From: JBDHWG01 sp046328505
GTDB taxonomy: Bacteria; Chloroflexota; Anaerolineae; Epilineales; JAHCIE01
Direction: 5' to 3'
DNA length: 64,000 bases
NCBI GenBank assembly: GCA_046328505.1
Contig: JAXLWL010000003.1
Location: 744,001-808,000 of the forward strand
A model generated the notes under the pieces. It worked only from the letters and a program-made list of their open reading frames with translations, made no database searches and was not told the origin of the DNA. Both the position numbers and the translations under genes were made by a program. Of the stretch, positions 16,002 to 23,963 are shown one piece after another (the stretch's first letter is position 1; every line of letters begins with the position of its first letter).

Positions 16002-16502
16002 CTATTCTGCCCACTGAATGTTGACCCGGTTGGTCTGGGGGTCGAGCTGCGCTTCGGCCATCTTGGGGCCGGCCTGGTAGAACGCATCGACCGTCACCGG
16101 CTTGCCGGGGAACGTCCGCGCCATGCCCTGCGTCAGCGCCACCAGGAGCTGCTGCACATCGTTCCTGGTTACTTGAGGGTTCACCTTCACGGCGAGCGTC
16201 TGATCGTTGCGGACAACGGCGTCGGTAATGTAGCGATGCTCCGGGTCTTGGTCCAGCGCCCACTGCGCGAACTTCGCCCCTTCTTGTGTGTCACCCGTCG
16301 CCGTGCCGCCCTGGTACGGGCCGCCGTACTGGGCGGGCGGAACCGTATCGCCGACGACGACCGCCGGCTGGTCGCTCTGCGCGAATTGCGAGCGCACGCT
16401 GCCGCACGCGCCGACAAGCCCGGTCGTTACCGCCAGAACCGCCACGATGAGCAGCCTCGCGACGCCTATATGCTGGGAAGCCCAATTCAATTTCGCATTC
16501 AT
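16002..16502 (-). CDS. predicted lipoprotein of unknown function
   Basis: A 166-residue secreted protein. A hydrophobic segment (LLIVAVLAVTTGLVGAC) ends in a lipobox-like sequence with Cys33, predicting a lipid-anchored exported protein. The mature part has about 130 residues; its second half (TLAVKVNPQVTRNDVQQLLVAL, then FPGKPVTVDAFYQAG) looks like a small alpha/beta domain. No family is recognised. The ATG is preceded by GGAGG 12 nt upstream and a nearer GGAG. Confidence 0.7.
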   Translation of the reverse strand: MNAKLNWASQHIGVARLLIVAVLAVTTGLVGACGSVRSQFAQSDQPAVVVGDTVPPAQYGGPYQGGTATGDTQEGAKFAQWALDQDPEHRYITDAVVRNDQTLAVKVNPQVTRNDVQQLLVALTQGMARTFPGKPVTVDAFYQAGPKMAEAQLDPQTNRVNIQWAE

Positions 16503-16604
16503 CTCCGCGCTTACCTCCGAGAGTGGACACGCCCGTCCAGAGTGCGTGTCTATTCAAACAATTGACACAGCACCATTGGCAATAAGCGTGCCTCTAGGAG
16601 GCGA

Positions 16605-18005
16605 TCACGGAGTCTCGAACATCCTCTCGCCCGAACCGCCGTCCACCGTCTCCCAGCGCACGGCGATGCGCGCGCCCGGCGACGGCTGCCCCTCGGCCCG
16701 CGTCGGCACGAGAGCGCCCGGCCGACCGTACCCGCGCCAGCCCTGCCAGCCAGAACAGAATGCGCCGGCCCATGCCCAATCCACCGCCCAGTACTCGACC
16801 TCCGTCGGGTCGCTCGCCAGGACAACCGCCGCCATGCCGGCCGCGACGGTTGAGGAAGTGGTATTCCACTCCAGACGGAATTCGGGAACAGGCAGGTGCG
16901 AAGGGCTATGTTCTGAAGGAGTCGCCCGATCCGCGACACACAGCACGCCGAACGGGCCGGCGCCGTGTGTGAGCAAACGCGCTCGCGCGACGGCGACACC
17001 CGCCGCCCCGGCCTCGATGCCCAGCCAGCGGCGGCCTAGCATCTCAGCCGCGAGAAGCGTCGTCCCGCTGCCCGCGAAGGGATCGAGGACGATGTCGCCT
17101 GCGTCGGACGACGCCGCGATGATGCGCCGCAGCAGGGCCAGCGGTTTCTGGGTCGGGTAGCCCGTTCGCTCGGCCGGCGGAAGATGCATCACATCGGGGA
17201 TATCGAGCCAGAGATTATCGAGCGGGACACGGTCGATGAGCCGCCCGTCCGCCGTCTCCTCCAGGAAGTACTTCACCCGGTGGCGGCCGTTGCGCGTGAC
17301 GTGGACGCGTCCCTCGGCTTCGAGAGCGGCGATGCTGGCGTCGGTATAGTCGCCACGGGGGGCGGTACGGAACCATTGCCCCCGCGCGGCATCCCAGCGG
17401 GCCGTGCGGCGGTCGATCTCGCGCTCGATCGTCGGCCGGTGGAAGGTGAAGCGAGCGCTCTTGGAGTAGAACAGGATGGTGTCGGTGACGCGGCCGAACT
17501 GCTGGCTGACCGCCTTGCGGCCGAGGGTCGCGGCGCGCCGCCAGACAATCTCGTTGCGGAAGTTCTCCGCGCCGAACACCTCGTCGAGGAGCACGCGGGC
17601 ATACGGCGCGGCGCGCCAATCCAGGTGAATGTAAAGGCTGCCGGTCTCGGCCAGCAGAGTATGCAGCAAGCGCAGGCGCGGGTAGAGCATGTCGAGCCAG
17701 CTATCGAGGCTCGGCCAGACGTCGCTGAACGCGTGGCGGGGTGTCACTCGGCCATCCGGCGCGAGAATGGGCTGCGTGTAGTGGGCGCGGGTCGCGAAGG
17801 GTGGGTCGAGGTAGACGAGGCGGACGCGCCCGGCCCACCCCTCGGCGACGAGAGCCCGAAGGGCGGCCAGGTTGTCGCCGCGGACCAGGCGGTTCTCGCC
17901 CGACCGGCCGCCGACCATCTCAACCATCATCAAGTCGGGCGGGGGCGCCGGATCGACAGGCTCGCGGCGGCTGTCCCAAGTCAGGCGGGCGGTGGAACGC
18001 GGCAA
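16605..18005 (-). CDS. orphan DNA methyltransferase (N6-adenine/N4-cytosine type)
   Basis: A 466-residue site-specific DNA methyltransferase. The catalytic motif IV VYLDPPF (about residue 67) comes before the AdoMet motif DPFAGSGTTLLAAEMLGR (about residue 305), the order of the beta class also used by type III Mod subunits. FYSKS and GYPTQKPLALL are further landmarks. The C-terminal ~110 residues are not family-typical. No restriction subunit is adjacent, so this is probably an orphan regulatory or maintenance methylase. The start is a TTG at 18005 with AGGGAG 8 nt upstream; a Met at residue 26 is an alternative. A TTGACA on the minus strand near 18060 may be its -35 box. Confidence 0.88.
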   Translation of the reverse strand: MPRSTARLTWDSRREPVDPAPPPDLMMVEMVGGRSGENRLVRGDNLAALRALVAEGWAGRVRLVYLDPPFATRAHYTQPILAPDGRVTPRHAFSDVWPSLDSWLDMLYPRLRLLHTLLAETGSLYIHLDWRAAPYARVLLDEVFGAENFRNEIVWRRAATLGRKAVSQQFGRVTDTILFYSKSARFTFHRPTIEREIDRRTARWDAARGQWFRTAPRGDYTDASIAALEAEGRVHVTRNGRHRVKYFLEETADGRLIDRVPLDNLWLDIPDVMHLPPAERTGYPTQKPLALLRRIIAASSDAGDIVLDPFAGSGTTLLAAEMLGRRWLGIEAGAAGVAVARARLLTHGAGPFGVLCVADRATPSEHSPSHLPVPEFRLEWNTTSSTVAAGMAAVVLASDPTEVEYWAVDWAWAGAFCSGWQGWRGYGRPGALVPTRAEGQPSPGARIAVRWETVDGGSGERMFETP

Positions 18006-18195
18006 AACGCATGCTCCCTAAGAGTTTGATGAGAAGGGGTGTACCACGGTTCCAGACCACTGTCAAGCGAGACAATCTATTTGCGCTTTGGCCGCCACGT
18101 GACGTAAAATTGAATGCTGCACACATTCGGTGCTTATCCAGGGCTTGCCTGCGCGGCGAGCCTTGTTTTTCGCAATTGTTGTGAGGAGGTATTAG

Positions 18196-19233
18196 GTGAT
18201 TAAGCTAAAGATTGCAGGGCTTGCTCTCGTACTGACAGTGGCCCTCGCCGGCTGTCAGTCGGCACAGAGCACGCCCGCGCCCGCCGCACAGACCACGGCC
18301 CCGGCAGCCGCACAGGCCGTCGCGCCCGCGGCCACCGCCGCCCCAGCGGCGACCGCCGAGGTTCCCTCCAGCGCATCCGCGGCGGCCCAGCCCACGCCGC
18401 AAGCGACGCTCGTTCCGATTACGTTCAAGACGACGAATAACGGCGATGCCGCCGCCTCTGTCAACAGCGTACCCATCAAGCTCAGCGACTTCACGAAATT
18501 CGCTAACCAGATTCGGAACTCGTTCGCCAATTCAGGCTCGGATCCCAACAGTCCGGATGGGCAGCAAGAGCTGAAGCAGCAGTACTCCGATCTGCTCGAG
18601 TCCCTTATTATCCAGGAGCTTGTGCGCCAGTCGGCCAAGGCCCAGAATATCACCGTGGGCGATGACGAAGTCAAGACCCAGATCGACCAGATTACGCAGC
18701 GCCAGGGCGGCGCGGATGGGCTGGCGAAGGCCCTGGCCGCGCAAGGCCTGACCCAGGATGACCTGGTAGCGCTGATCAAGGACCGCATCATAGCCAACAA
18801 GATTGGCGACGCTATCACGAAGGACGTGCCGACGACCGGTGAGCAGATTCACGCCCGCCACATTCTCGTCAAGACCGAGGACGATGCCAAGAAGGTTGAG
18901 GACCGGTTGGCGAAGGGCGAGGCGTTCGACGCGGTCGCGAAGGACGTGAGCATCGATCCCAGTGGCAAGACGAACGGCGGCGACCTGGGCTGGTTCGGCC
19001 GAGGCCAGATGGTGCCGGAGTTCGAGACGGCCGCGTTCGCGCTGCCGGTCAACAAGATCAGCGACCCGGTCAAGAGCCAGTTCGGCTACCACATCATCCA
19101 GGTGACCGAGAAAGACGCCAAGCACCCCCTGTCGCAGGATGACATGGACCGCGCCAAGGAACAGAAGATTGGCGAGTGGATCGACCAGCAGAAGAAGACG
19201 GCCAAGATCGAGAAGTATCTCTCGCTCGACTGA
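18196..19233 (+). CDS. PpiC-type peptidyl-prolyl isomerase lipoprotein (PrsA/SurA-like)
   Basis: A 345-residue exported foldase. The N-terminus carries a lipobox (VALAGCQSAQ, Cys around residue 20). A disordered Ala/Pro/Thr linker (~25-80), a SurA-type helical chaperone domain (~85-205) and a parvulin domain (~220-320: HARHILVKTEDDAKK, GGDLGWFGRGQMVPEFE, FGYHIIQV) follow. It should catalyse cis-trans proline isomerisation and assist folding of exported proteins outside the membrane. The GTG start has GAGGAGG upstream. A possible promoter is TTGCGC-N18-TAAAAT around 18077-18106. A strong terminator follows. Confidence 0.92.
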   Translation: MIKLKIAGLALVLTVALAGCQSAQSTPAPAAQTTAPAAAQAVAPAATAAPAATAEVPSSASAAAQPTPQATLVPITFKTTNNGDAAASVNSVPIKLSDFTKFANQIRNSFANSGSDPNSPDGQQELKQQYSDLLESLIIQELVRQSAKAQNITVGDDEVKTQIDQITQRQGGADGLAKALAAQGLTQDDLVALIKDRIIANKIGDAITKDVPTTGEQIHARHILVKTEDDAKKVEDRLAKGEAFDAVAKDVSIDPSGKTNGGDLGWFGRGQMVPEFETAAFALPVNKISDPVKSQFGYHIIQVTEKDAKHPLSQDDMDRAKEQKIGEWIDQQKKTAKIEKYLSLD

Positions 19234-19256
19234 TCCGCCGTCTACCAGCAGAATAT

Positions 19257-19296
19257 GAAGGGTCTCGCCCGACGCGGGTGAGACCCTTCTCTATTA
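19257..19296 (+). terminator. rho-independent terminator
   Basis: A 14-bp stem (GAAGGGTCTCGCCC with GGGTGAGACCCTTC, one mismatch) with a 5-nt loop is followed by TCTATTA, shortly after the PpiC gene. Confidence 0.85.
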
Positions 19297-19338
19297 CCCT
19301 ATGCTTCTGTTCGCGACACCGCGGGAATGATGGACGAC

Positions 19339-19689
19339 TTACTCAGCGGTGTCCCGATCCCGTGTCCGCTGGCCGCGTGCAAAGTCCGGCCCCTGGTCTT
19401 CCTCAGACCCCGTCACACCCTGGCCGGGGATGTAGCTCGAGCGCTCATCCTCCCGCTGGCCGCGAGCGAAGTCGGATTCGTCCTCTTCATCGACCGGGCG
19501 CTCTTCCATGCCTCGCGCGAAGTCGCCCTGGTGATGTGGGCGTGGGATATGGGTGTCCGTCGTGCGCTGGCCGCGGGCGAAATCCGGCCCCTCTTCTTCC
19601 TCACCGATGTTGTTATCGCGGGGCGCCGTCAGGTTATCCAACTCCTCGTCTTGTGCAGCGTTCACTGCACGCTCGTTATCTCGTGTCAT
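19339..19689 (-). CDS. acidic protein with four DFARG(Q)R-type repeats
   Basis: A 116-residue highly charged, acidic and probably unstructured protein. Four copies of a DFARGQR/DFARGME core recur at about 22-28-residue intervals (GPDFARGQR, GDFARGMEE, SDFARGQRE, GPDFARGQR), separated by Glu/Asp-rich spacers. No known family is recognised. The regular aromatic-basic core in an acidic background suggests repeated short linear binding motifs. The ATG follows GGGAGG with correct spacing. A sigma-54-type site sits just upstream with a short leader. Confidence 0.7.
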   Translation of the reverse strand: MTRDNERAVNAAQDEELDNLTAPRDNNIGEEEEGPDFARGQRTTDTHIPRPHHQGDFARGMEERPVDEEDESDFARGQREDERSSYIPGQGVTGSEEDQGPDFARGQRTRDRDTAE

Positions 19690-19716
19690 GTGATCCTCCC
19701 ATGTACCCCTATGTCA

Positions 19717-19732
19717 CGCATAATCCGTGCCA
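19717..19732 (-). promoter_or_regulatory. sigma-54-type promoter, weaker -12
   Basis: On the minus strand TGGCACGGATTATGCG has a perfect -24 box and exact GG-N10-GC spacing, but ATGC replaces TTGC at -12. The predicted start near 19706 leaves a ~17-nt leader that holds the ribosome site of the DFARGQR gene. Confidence 0.5.
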
Positions 19733-19763
19733 AGCTATGGAAGGCAATCACCTAAGAAATTGG

Positions 19764-19779
19764 TGGCCCTCTAATTGCT
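19764..19779 (+). promoter_or_regulatory. sigma-54-type promoter, one mismatch at -24
   Basis: TGGCCCTCTAATTGCT has a perfect -12 box, exact spacing and C for A in the -24 box. It points at the small gene at 19875 and is divergent from the site at 19717-19732. Confidence 0.45.
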
Positions 19780-19874
19780 TTATAGGCCAGTACAGATGGA
19801 AGCAATCTAGACGAGTCAGCCGAAGTTAGTTAAGAAGCGAGCAGCGTCAATACGCGCGTGCCGTGGAGGGCCAA

Positions 19875-20054
19875 ATGGAGAAGTCGACCCTGGACCCGAA
19901 CGTCGAGTACTCACCCATCGACACGATCTACATCAGTGAGGCGGAGCTGCGCCAGCCGCTCAACCAGAACCGCCGCTATGACTGTCGCTGGATGGCCGAC
20001 CCCACGTTTCGGGCCTGGCTAATCTGGCAACGCCGACGCGGGAAGGACGTGTAG
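19875..20054 (+). CDS. small protein of unknown function
   Basis: A 59-residue polar protein rich in Arg, Trp and Tyr in its second half (RRYDCRWMADPTFRAWLIWQRRRG). The ATG at 19875 is chosen because GGAGGG lies 6 nt upstream; a GTG four codons earlier overlaps that site. No family was recognised. The gene is real by ribosome site and codon pattern, but evidence is thin. A divergent promoter pair with the DFARGQR gene suggests co-regulation. Confidence 0.55.
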   Translation: MEKSTLDPNVEYSPIDTIYISEAELRQPLNQNRRYDCRWMADPTFRAWLIWQRRRGKDV

Positions 20055-20141
20055 TCCGACACCACGTCACAGCCCACGTAAGAGAATAGCGTCTCGCCGT
20101 GTCGGAATGCACAGAAAATAGTGAAAGGACGGGCGCGGCGT

Positions 20142-21101
20142 ATGACAAGCGGAGTTCATGGCATTCATCATGTGACGGTTATTTCGGGCAATGCCCAGGA
20201 AAATGTGGATTTCTACGTCGGCGTGCTGGGAATGCGGCTGGTCAAGAAAAGCGTCAACCAGGACGCTCCTGATGTATACCACTTGTTCTATGCGGACGGC
20301 GTCGGCTCACCCGGCACCGACCTGACTTTCTTCCCCTTCCCCGGCGCGCGGCCGGGCCGCATCGGTGTCGGCATGACCGTCGAGGTCCCCTTCGCGGTGC
20401 CAACGGGCAGCCTGTCGTACTGGCAGGAGCGTCTCATCGATCACAGTGTGCCGGTCGGCGCGGTGGAGACTCGCTTTGGCGAAGCCACGCTTCCCTTCAC
20501 AGACCCGCATGGGTTGATGCTCGCCCTCGTCGAGACTGACGACCCCCGGCAGTTCGTTCCATGGGCTGACAGCCCCGTTCCCCCCGAGCATCAGTTGCGC
20601 GGCATGCATACCGTCCGCCTATGGGAACGCAGCCTAAGGGCGACGGAGGCGCTGATGACCGGCCGCATGGGCTTCACCTTCGTGGCGGAGGACGACGGCT
20701 GGCGGCGCTACGCTGTCGACGGCGGCGGCTCCGGGAAGTATGTCGACATCCGCGAGCTGCCGCAACAGCGCACCGGATTGTCCGGCGCCGGAACCGTCCA
20801 CCACGTCGCTTTCCGCGTCGCGGACACGCCGGAAGAGATGGCCGTGCGCGGCCAGGTGCAAGACGCGGGTATGCAGCCCACGCCTCAGATCGACCGCTTC
20901 TGGTTCAGCTCAGTCTACTTCCGCGAGCCGGGCGGCGTGCTGTTCGAGCTAGCGACCGATGGGCCGGGCTTCGACAGGGACGAGGACATGGCGCACCTCG
21001 GCGAGCAGCTCATTCTGCCGCCATGGCTGGAGCAGTACCGCTCTCAGATCGAGGCCGTCCTCCCACCGCTGACCCTGCCCAACGTCACGGCCACGCGCTG
21101 A
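20142..21101 (+). CDS. VOC-family ring-cleaving dioxygenase/glyoxalase-like protein
   Basis: A 319-residue protein with two vicinal-oxygen-chelate modules. Module 1 starts with GIHHVTVISGNAQENVDFYVGVLGMRLVKK-type sequence (metal His in IHHVTV) and module 2 has MHTVRLWERSL, then TVHHVAFRV. The end YFREPGGVLFELATDGPGF supplies the metal Glu. It resembles MhqO/YfiE-type putative ring-cleaving dioxygenases, which act on hydroquinone-like compounds in the cytosol; the true substrate is unknown. The Met at 20142 is preferred over a GTG at 20121. A strong terminator follows. Confidence 0.88.
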   Translation: MTSGVHGIHHVTVISGNAQENVDFYVGVLGMRLVKKSVNQDAPDVYHLFYADGVGSPGTDLTFFPFPGARPGRIGVGMTVEVPFAVPTGSLSYWQERLIDHSVPVGAVETRFGEATLPFTDPHGLMLALVETDDPRQFVPWADSPVPPEHQLRGMHTVRLWERSLRATEALMTGRMGFTFVAEDDGWRRYAVDGGGSGKYVDIRELPQQRTGLSGAGTVHHVAFRVADTPEEMAVRGQVQDAGMQPTPQIDRFWFSSVYFREPGGVLFELATDGPGFDRDEDMAHLGEQLILPPWLEQYRSQIEAVLPPLTLPNVTATR

Positions 21102-21129
21102 CGCAGGCACTGATAATCGGCTGAATCGT

Positions 21130-21171
21130 CCGTCGGGGCGGGTTTCGAAACCCCGCCCCGACGGTTGTTTT
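21130..21171 (+). terminator. strong rho-independent terminator
   Basis: A 16-bp stem with one bulged base (CCGTCGGGGCGGGTTT with AAACCCCGCCCCGACGG) and a tight CG loop is followed by TTGTTTT, about 30 nt after the dioxygenase stop codon. Confidence 0.92.
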
Positions 21172-21307
21172 CCGCGCACCTCCTGCCAGCATTCCCCGTT
21201 ATATAAGATAGGGAGTGCCGTCCTACCTATTCAATGCGGCTTCCCCACTAAACAATCTAAATTGCAAACTGAAACACTCCATCGTGAGTGACGGAGGCTC
21301 AATCCAA

Positions 21308-22387
21308 ATGCGAGCTCGTCTCTTCTGGGCCACTCTGCTCGCCCTGGCCCTGGCCATCGGTTCGCAGTTCGCCCCGCGTGCGGCGCTAGCCGCGCCCCAC
21401 GCCGCCGACCCCGTCGTGCATGCCGTCCTGTTCTACTCCGACCTGTGCAGCCACTGCCACTATGTGATGGCGAACGTGCTGCCGCCGCTGCAGCAGCGAT
21501 ACGGCGCGCGTCTCGACATCCGCATGATCGAGGTCTCCGCGCCGCAGAACCGCGCCCGCCTCCATCAGGCGGGAGTCGCCCTCGGCCTGGCCGCCGACGC
21601 GATTGGTGTTCCACTGTTGATCGTCGGCGACCGCGGGCTCGTCGGCTCAGTGGAAATTGAGAATGAGCTACCGGGCCTGATCGAGCAACACCTGGCTTCG
21701 GGCGGGGTAGACTACCCGAGTCTTCCAGGCATCGCTGAGCCGACCGCCATGGCAAGCGCGAATCCGGCGCCCACCCTTGCACCGGCGGCCGAAACCCCGC
21801 GCTCCAACGGGTTTGCCATCGCCATCGCCATCATGTGCGGCATGCTCGCCGCGCTTGTCTACACCGCGTTCGCGATTGTGCGTGGCATGCGCGGCGCACC
21901 CGTCCCGCTGCTCTCGCCGCGCTTCGACAATCTTCTGCCGGTCGTCGCGATTCTCGGGCTGGCCGTCGCGGGCTACCTGACCTACGTCGAGACGACCAGC
22001 GTGCGCGCCATCTGCGGCCCAGTCGGCGACTGCAACGCCGTCCAGAGCAGCCCCTACGCGCGGCTGTTCGGCGTTCTGCCGGTCGGCGTCGTCGGCCTGC
22101 TCGGCTACATTGCCATCCTCGCGGTGTGGCTGTGGCAGCGGCTGCGTTCGGACTGGCTCGCCGCCTACGCGCCCCTTGTCCTGTTCGGCATGGCGCTGTT
22201 CGGCGTGATATTCTCGCTGTACCTGACGTACCTGGAGCCGTTTGTGATTGGCGCGGTGTGCGCCTGGTGCCTGACATCGGCGGTGCTCATCACCGCGACA
22301 CTGCTGCTCACGGTCGGCCCGCTCGTGCGCGCCGCCGCACCGCCGCCTGAGACAGCGCCCGGCGCCGAAGCGCCGTCACCGACGTAG
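21308..22387 (+). CDS. thioredoxin-like/VKOR fusion protein
   Basis: A 359-residue membrane protein. A cleavable-type or anchoring signal (LFWATLLALALAIGSQF) is followed by an extracytoplasmic thioredoxin-like domain with CSHC (FYSDLCSHCHYV). A transmembrane segment and a VKOR domain of four or five spans then follow, carrying the loop cysteine pair (CGPVGDC) and the active-site CAWC. VKOR enzymes pass electrons from the loop cysteines to quinone and re-oxidise a partner thioredoxin, so the fusion should introduce disulfides into exported proteins by itself. The ATG at 21308 has GGAGG 9 nt upstream; the frame is open 5' of it. Usual bacterial fusions carry the Trx domain at the C-terminus. 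Confidence 0.88.
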   Translation: MRARLFWATLLALALAIGSQFAPRAALAAPHAADPVVHAVLFYSDLCSHCHYVMANVLPPLQQRYGARLDIRMIEVSAPQNRARLHQAGVALGLAADAIGVPLLIVGDRGLVGSVEIENELPGLIEQHLASGGVDYPSLPGIAEPTAMASANPAPTLAPAAETPRSNGFAIAIAIMCGMLAALVYTAFAIVRGMRGAPVPLLSPRFDNLLPVVAILGLAVAGYLTYVETTSVRAICGPVGDCNAVQSSPYARLFGVLPVGVVGLLGYIAILAVWLWQRLRSDWLAAYAPLVLFGMALFGVIFSLYLTYLEPFVIGAVCAWCLTSAVLITATLLLTVGPLVRAAAPPPETAPGAEAPSPT

Positions 22388-22444
22388 GTTGCCCACCGTG
22401 GCTGATCGGAATACTCTCGAAGCCGAGTCTGGAACAGAATCCAG

Positions 22445-22473
22445 TTGACAGCGACTGGTCTACTGCCTATACT
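22445..22473 (+). promoter_or_regulatory. consensus sigma-70-type promoter of the toxin-antitoxin pair
   Basis: TTGACA (22445-22450) and TATACT (22468-22473) are separated by 17 bp, giving a predicted start near 22480, about 26 nt before the toxin ATG. Confidence 0.8.
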
Positions 22474-22505
22474 GCCCTACAATTCATTGGGCACAGCAGG
22501 CTCAC

Positions 22506-22784
22506 ATGTTGGAATTCGCGTGGGATCCAGAAAAGGCTCAGCGGAACTTTCAGAAGCATGGAGTGACGTTCGCTGAAGCAGCGACTGTATTTCGCGATCC
22601 ACTCGGCGTTACCGTGCCTGATCTCGATCACTCAGAGAATGAAGACAGATACTTGACCGTCGGCTTATCGAACCTATCTCGGCTACTCATAGTAGCCCAC
22701 ACAGATCGAGGCGGTCGCATAAGGATTATCAGCGCACGGGAACTAACACGGCGCGAGAGGGAAGCGTATGAACAAGAACGATGA
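22506..22784 (+). CDS. BrnT-family toxin
   Basis: A 92-residue protein with the BrnT-family pattern: FAWDPEKAQRNFQKHGVTFAEAATVF at the start, an acidic DHSENEDRYLTVG turn, and the IISARELTRREREAYE ending with the catalytic-type Arg/Glu residues. BrnT is a RelE-fold ribonuclease toxin that blocks translation. A near-consensus promoter precedes it, the ribosome site is weak, and the next gene overlaps its end by 17 nt, the normal layout of a type II pair. Confidence 0.9.
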   Translation: MLEFAWDPEKAQRNFQKHGVTFAEAATVFRDPLGVTVPDLDHSENEDRYLTVGLSNLSRLLIVAHTDRGGRIRIISARELTRREREAYEQER

Positions 22785-22995
22785 GACGGAACGCGAGGAT
22801 GATCTTCGACCCGAGTACGATATCGCTGAGTTGTTGCAACGCGGCGTGCGCGGCAAATACGCCGAGCGTTATCAAGAAGGAACGAATCTCGTTCTGTTGG
22901 CGCCAGACGTCGCGCAGGCCTTTCCTACCGAAGAAGCCGTGAATGAGGCGCTTCGTCTGGTGATCCAATTGACGAAAGTGGCTAAGGCTTCATAA
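22768..22995 (+). CDS. antitoxin-like partner of BrnT
   Basis: A 75-residue protein. An acidic N-terminus is followed by LRPEYDIAELLQRGVRGKYAERY and a C-terminal part, FPTEEAVNEALRLVIQLTK, that resembles the short ribbon-helix-helix tail of small antitoxins found next to BrnT toxins. It should bind and neutralise the toxin and probably represses the shared promoter. It differs from classical BrnA in having the GVRGKYAERY block at its centre. The start overlaps the toxin gene, indicating coupled translation. Confidence 0.82.
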   Translation: MNKNDETEREDDLRPEYDIAELLQRGVRGKYAERYQEGTNLVLLAPDVAQAFPTEEAVNEALRLVIQLTKVAKAS

Positions 22996-22997
22996 GT

Positions 22998-23930
22998 CTA
23001 TTCCTCGGTTGATGATACCAGCGCCAGCGCCTCTGCCGCCGTGGGCTGGCCGGCGATGCCGCCCACGGCTCGCGTCGAGAGCGAGCCGCACGCGCACGCC
23101 ATCCGCAGGCAGCGTTCCAGTCCCCAGCCGTTCAGCCAGCCATAGATGAACCCGGCGTCGAAGGAGTCGCCCGCGCCCGTCGTGTCGGCAACGTCGACCG
23201 GATACGCCCGGGCCGCCGCCGTCTCTTCCCCCCGCCGCGCGATGGCTCCCTCCCCCGCGAGCTTGACCACAACGGCGGGCGTGACGGCGGCGAGAGCGCC
23301 GAGGGCCGCCGCCGTGTCGGACGCGCCGGTGAGCGCCACCGCCTCGGTTGCATTGGGGAGGAAAATGTCGGCGCGGGCCAGGGCGTCGCGAACGCCACTG
23401 TCCCACGCCTCGGCGGGGTCGTAGTTCGTGTCGAGGGAGACGGTCAGCCCCAGGGCGTGCGCCTGGTCGAACAGGGCCGGTACCTCTGGCCGCAGGCCCG
23501 CCAGGAGGAAGTAGCTCGCCAGGTGCAGGTGGCGCGCCCGCGCTACGAGGCCCATGTCGATGTGCGCCAGGCGCAGGGCCGCGATGGTTCCCAGATGGGT
23601 GAGGATGGCGCGGTCGTTCACTTGAGAGAGAATGACGCTGACGCCGGTCGTGACCCTGCCCGTGACCACGACGCCGGACGTGTCCACGCCGCGCTCGGCG
23701 AGCGCGCCGCGCATGAACGCGCCGAAGGCATCGTCGCCGACGAGACCGGCGAAGGCGACGCGCAGGCCAAGGCGCGCCGCGCCGCAGGCGAAGATGCCCG
23801 CCGAGCTGCCGACGACCACCCGCGCATCGTCGATGACCTTCTCCGTCTGCCCGAACGCGGGGACGACGTCCCCGGTCAGCACGAGATCCGGGTTGAGGTC
23901 GCCGACAACAATGACATCATAATCCTTCAT
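22998..23930 (-). CDS. PfkB-family carbohydrate kinase
   Basis: A 310-residue ribokinase-like sugar kinase. The N-terminal VVGDLNPDLVL, the GSSAGIFACGAARLG block of signature 1, and the C-terminal signature DTTGAGDSFDAGF with the catalytic Asp and anion hole are intact. It should phosphorylate a sugar or nucleoside hydroxyl with ATP in the cytosol; the specific substrate is not deducible. It is convergent with the antitoxin gene (2-nt gap) and downstream of a hairpin-bearing spacer. Confidence 0.9.
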   Translation of the reverse strand: MKDYDVIVVGDLNPDLVLTGDVVPAFGQTEKVIDDARVVVGSSAGIFACGAARLGLRVAFAGLVGDDAFGAFMRGALAERGVDTSGVVVTGRVTTGVSVILSQVNDRAILTHLGTIAALRLAHIDMGLVARARHLHLASYFLLAGLRPEVPALFDQAHALGLTVSLDTNYDPAEAWDSGVRDALARADIFLPNATEAVALTGASDTAAALGALAAVTPAVVVKLAGEGAIARRGEETAAARAYPVDVADTTGAGDSFDAGFIYGWLNGWGLERCLRMACACGSLSTRAVGGIAGQPTAAEALALVSSTEE

Positions 23931-23963
23931 GGATCATGGACTCCCGGCGGCAGCCTAAGGCCT

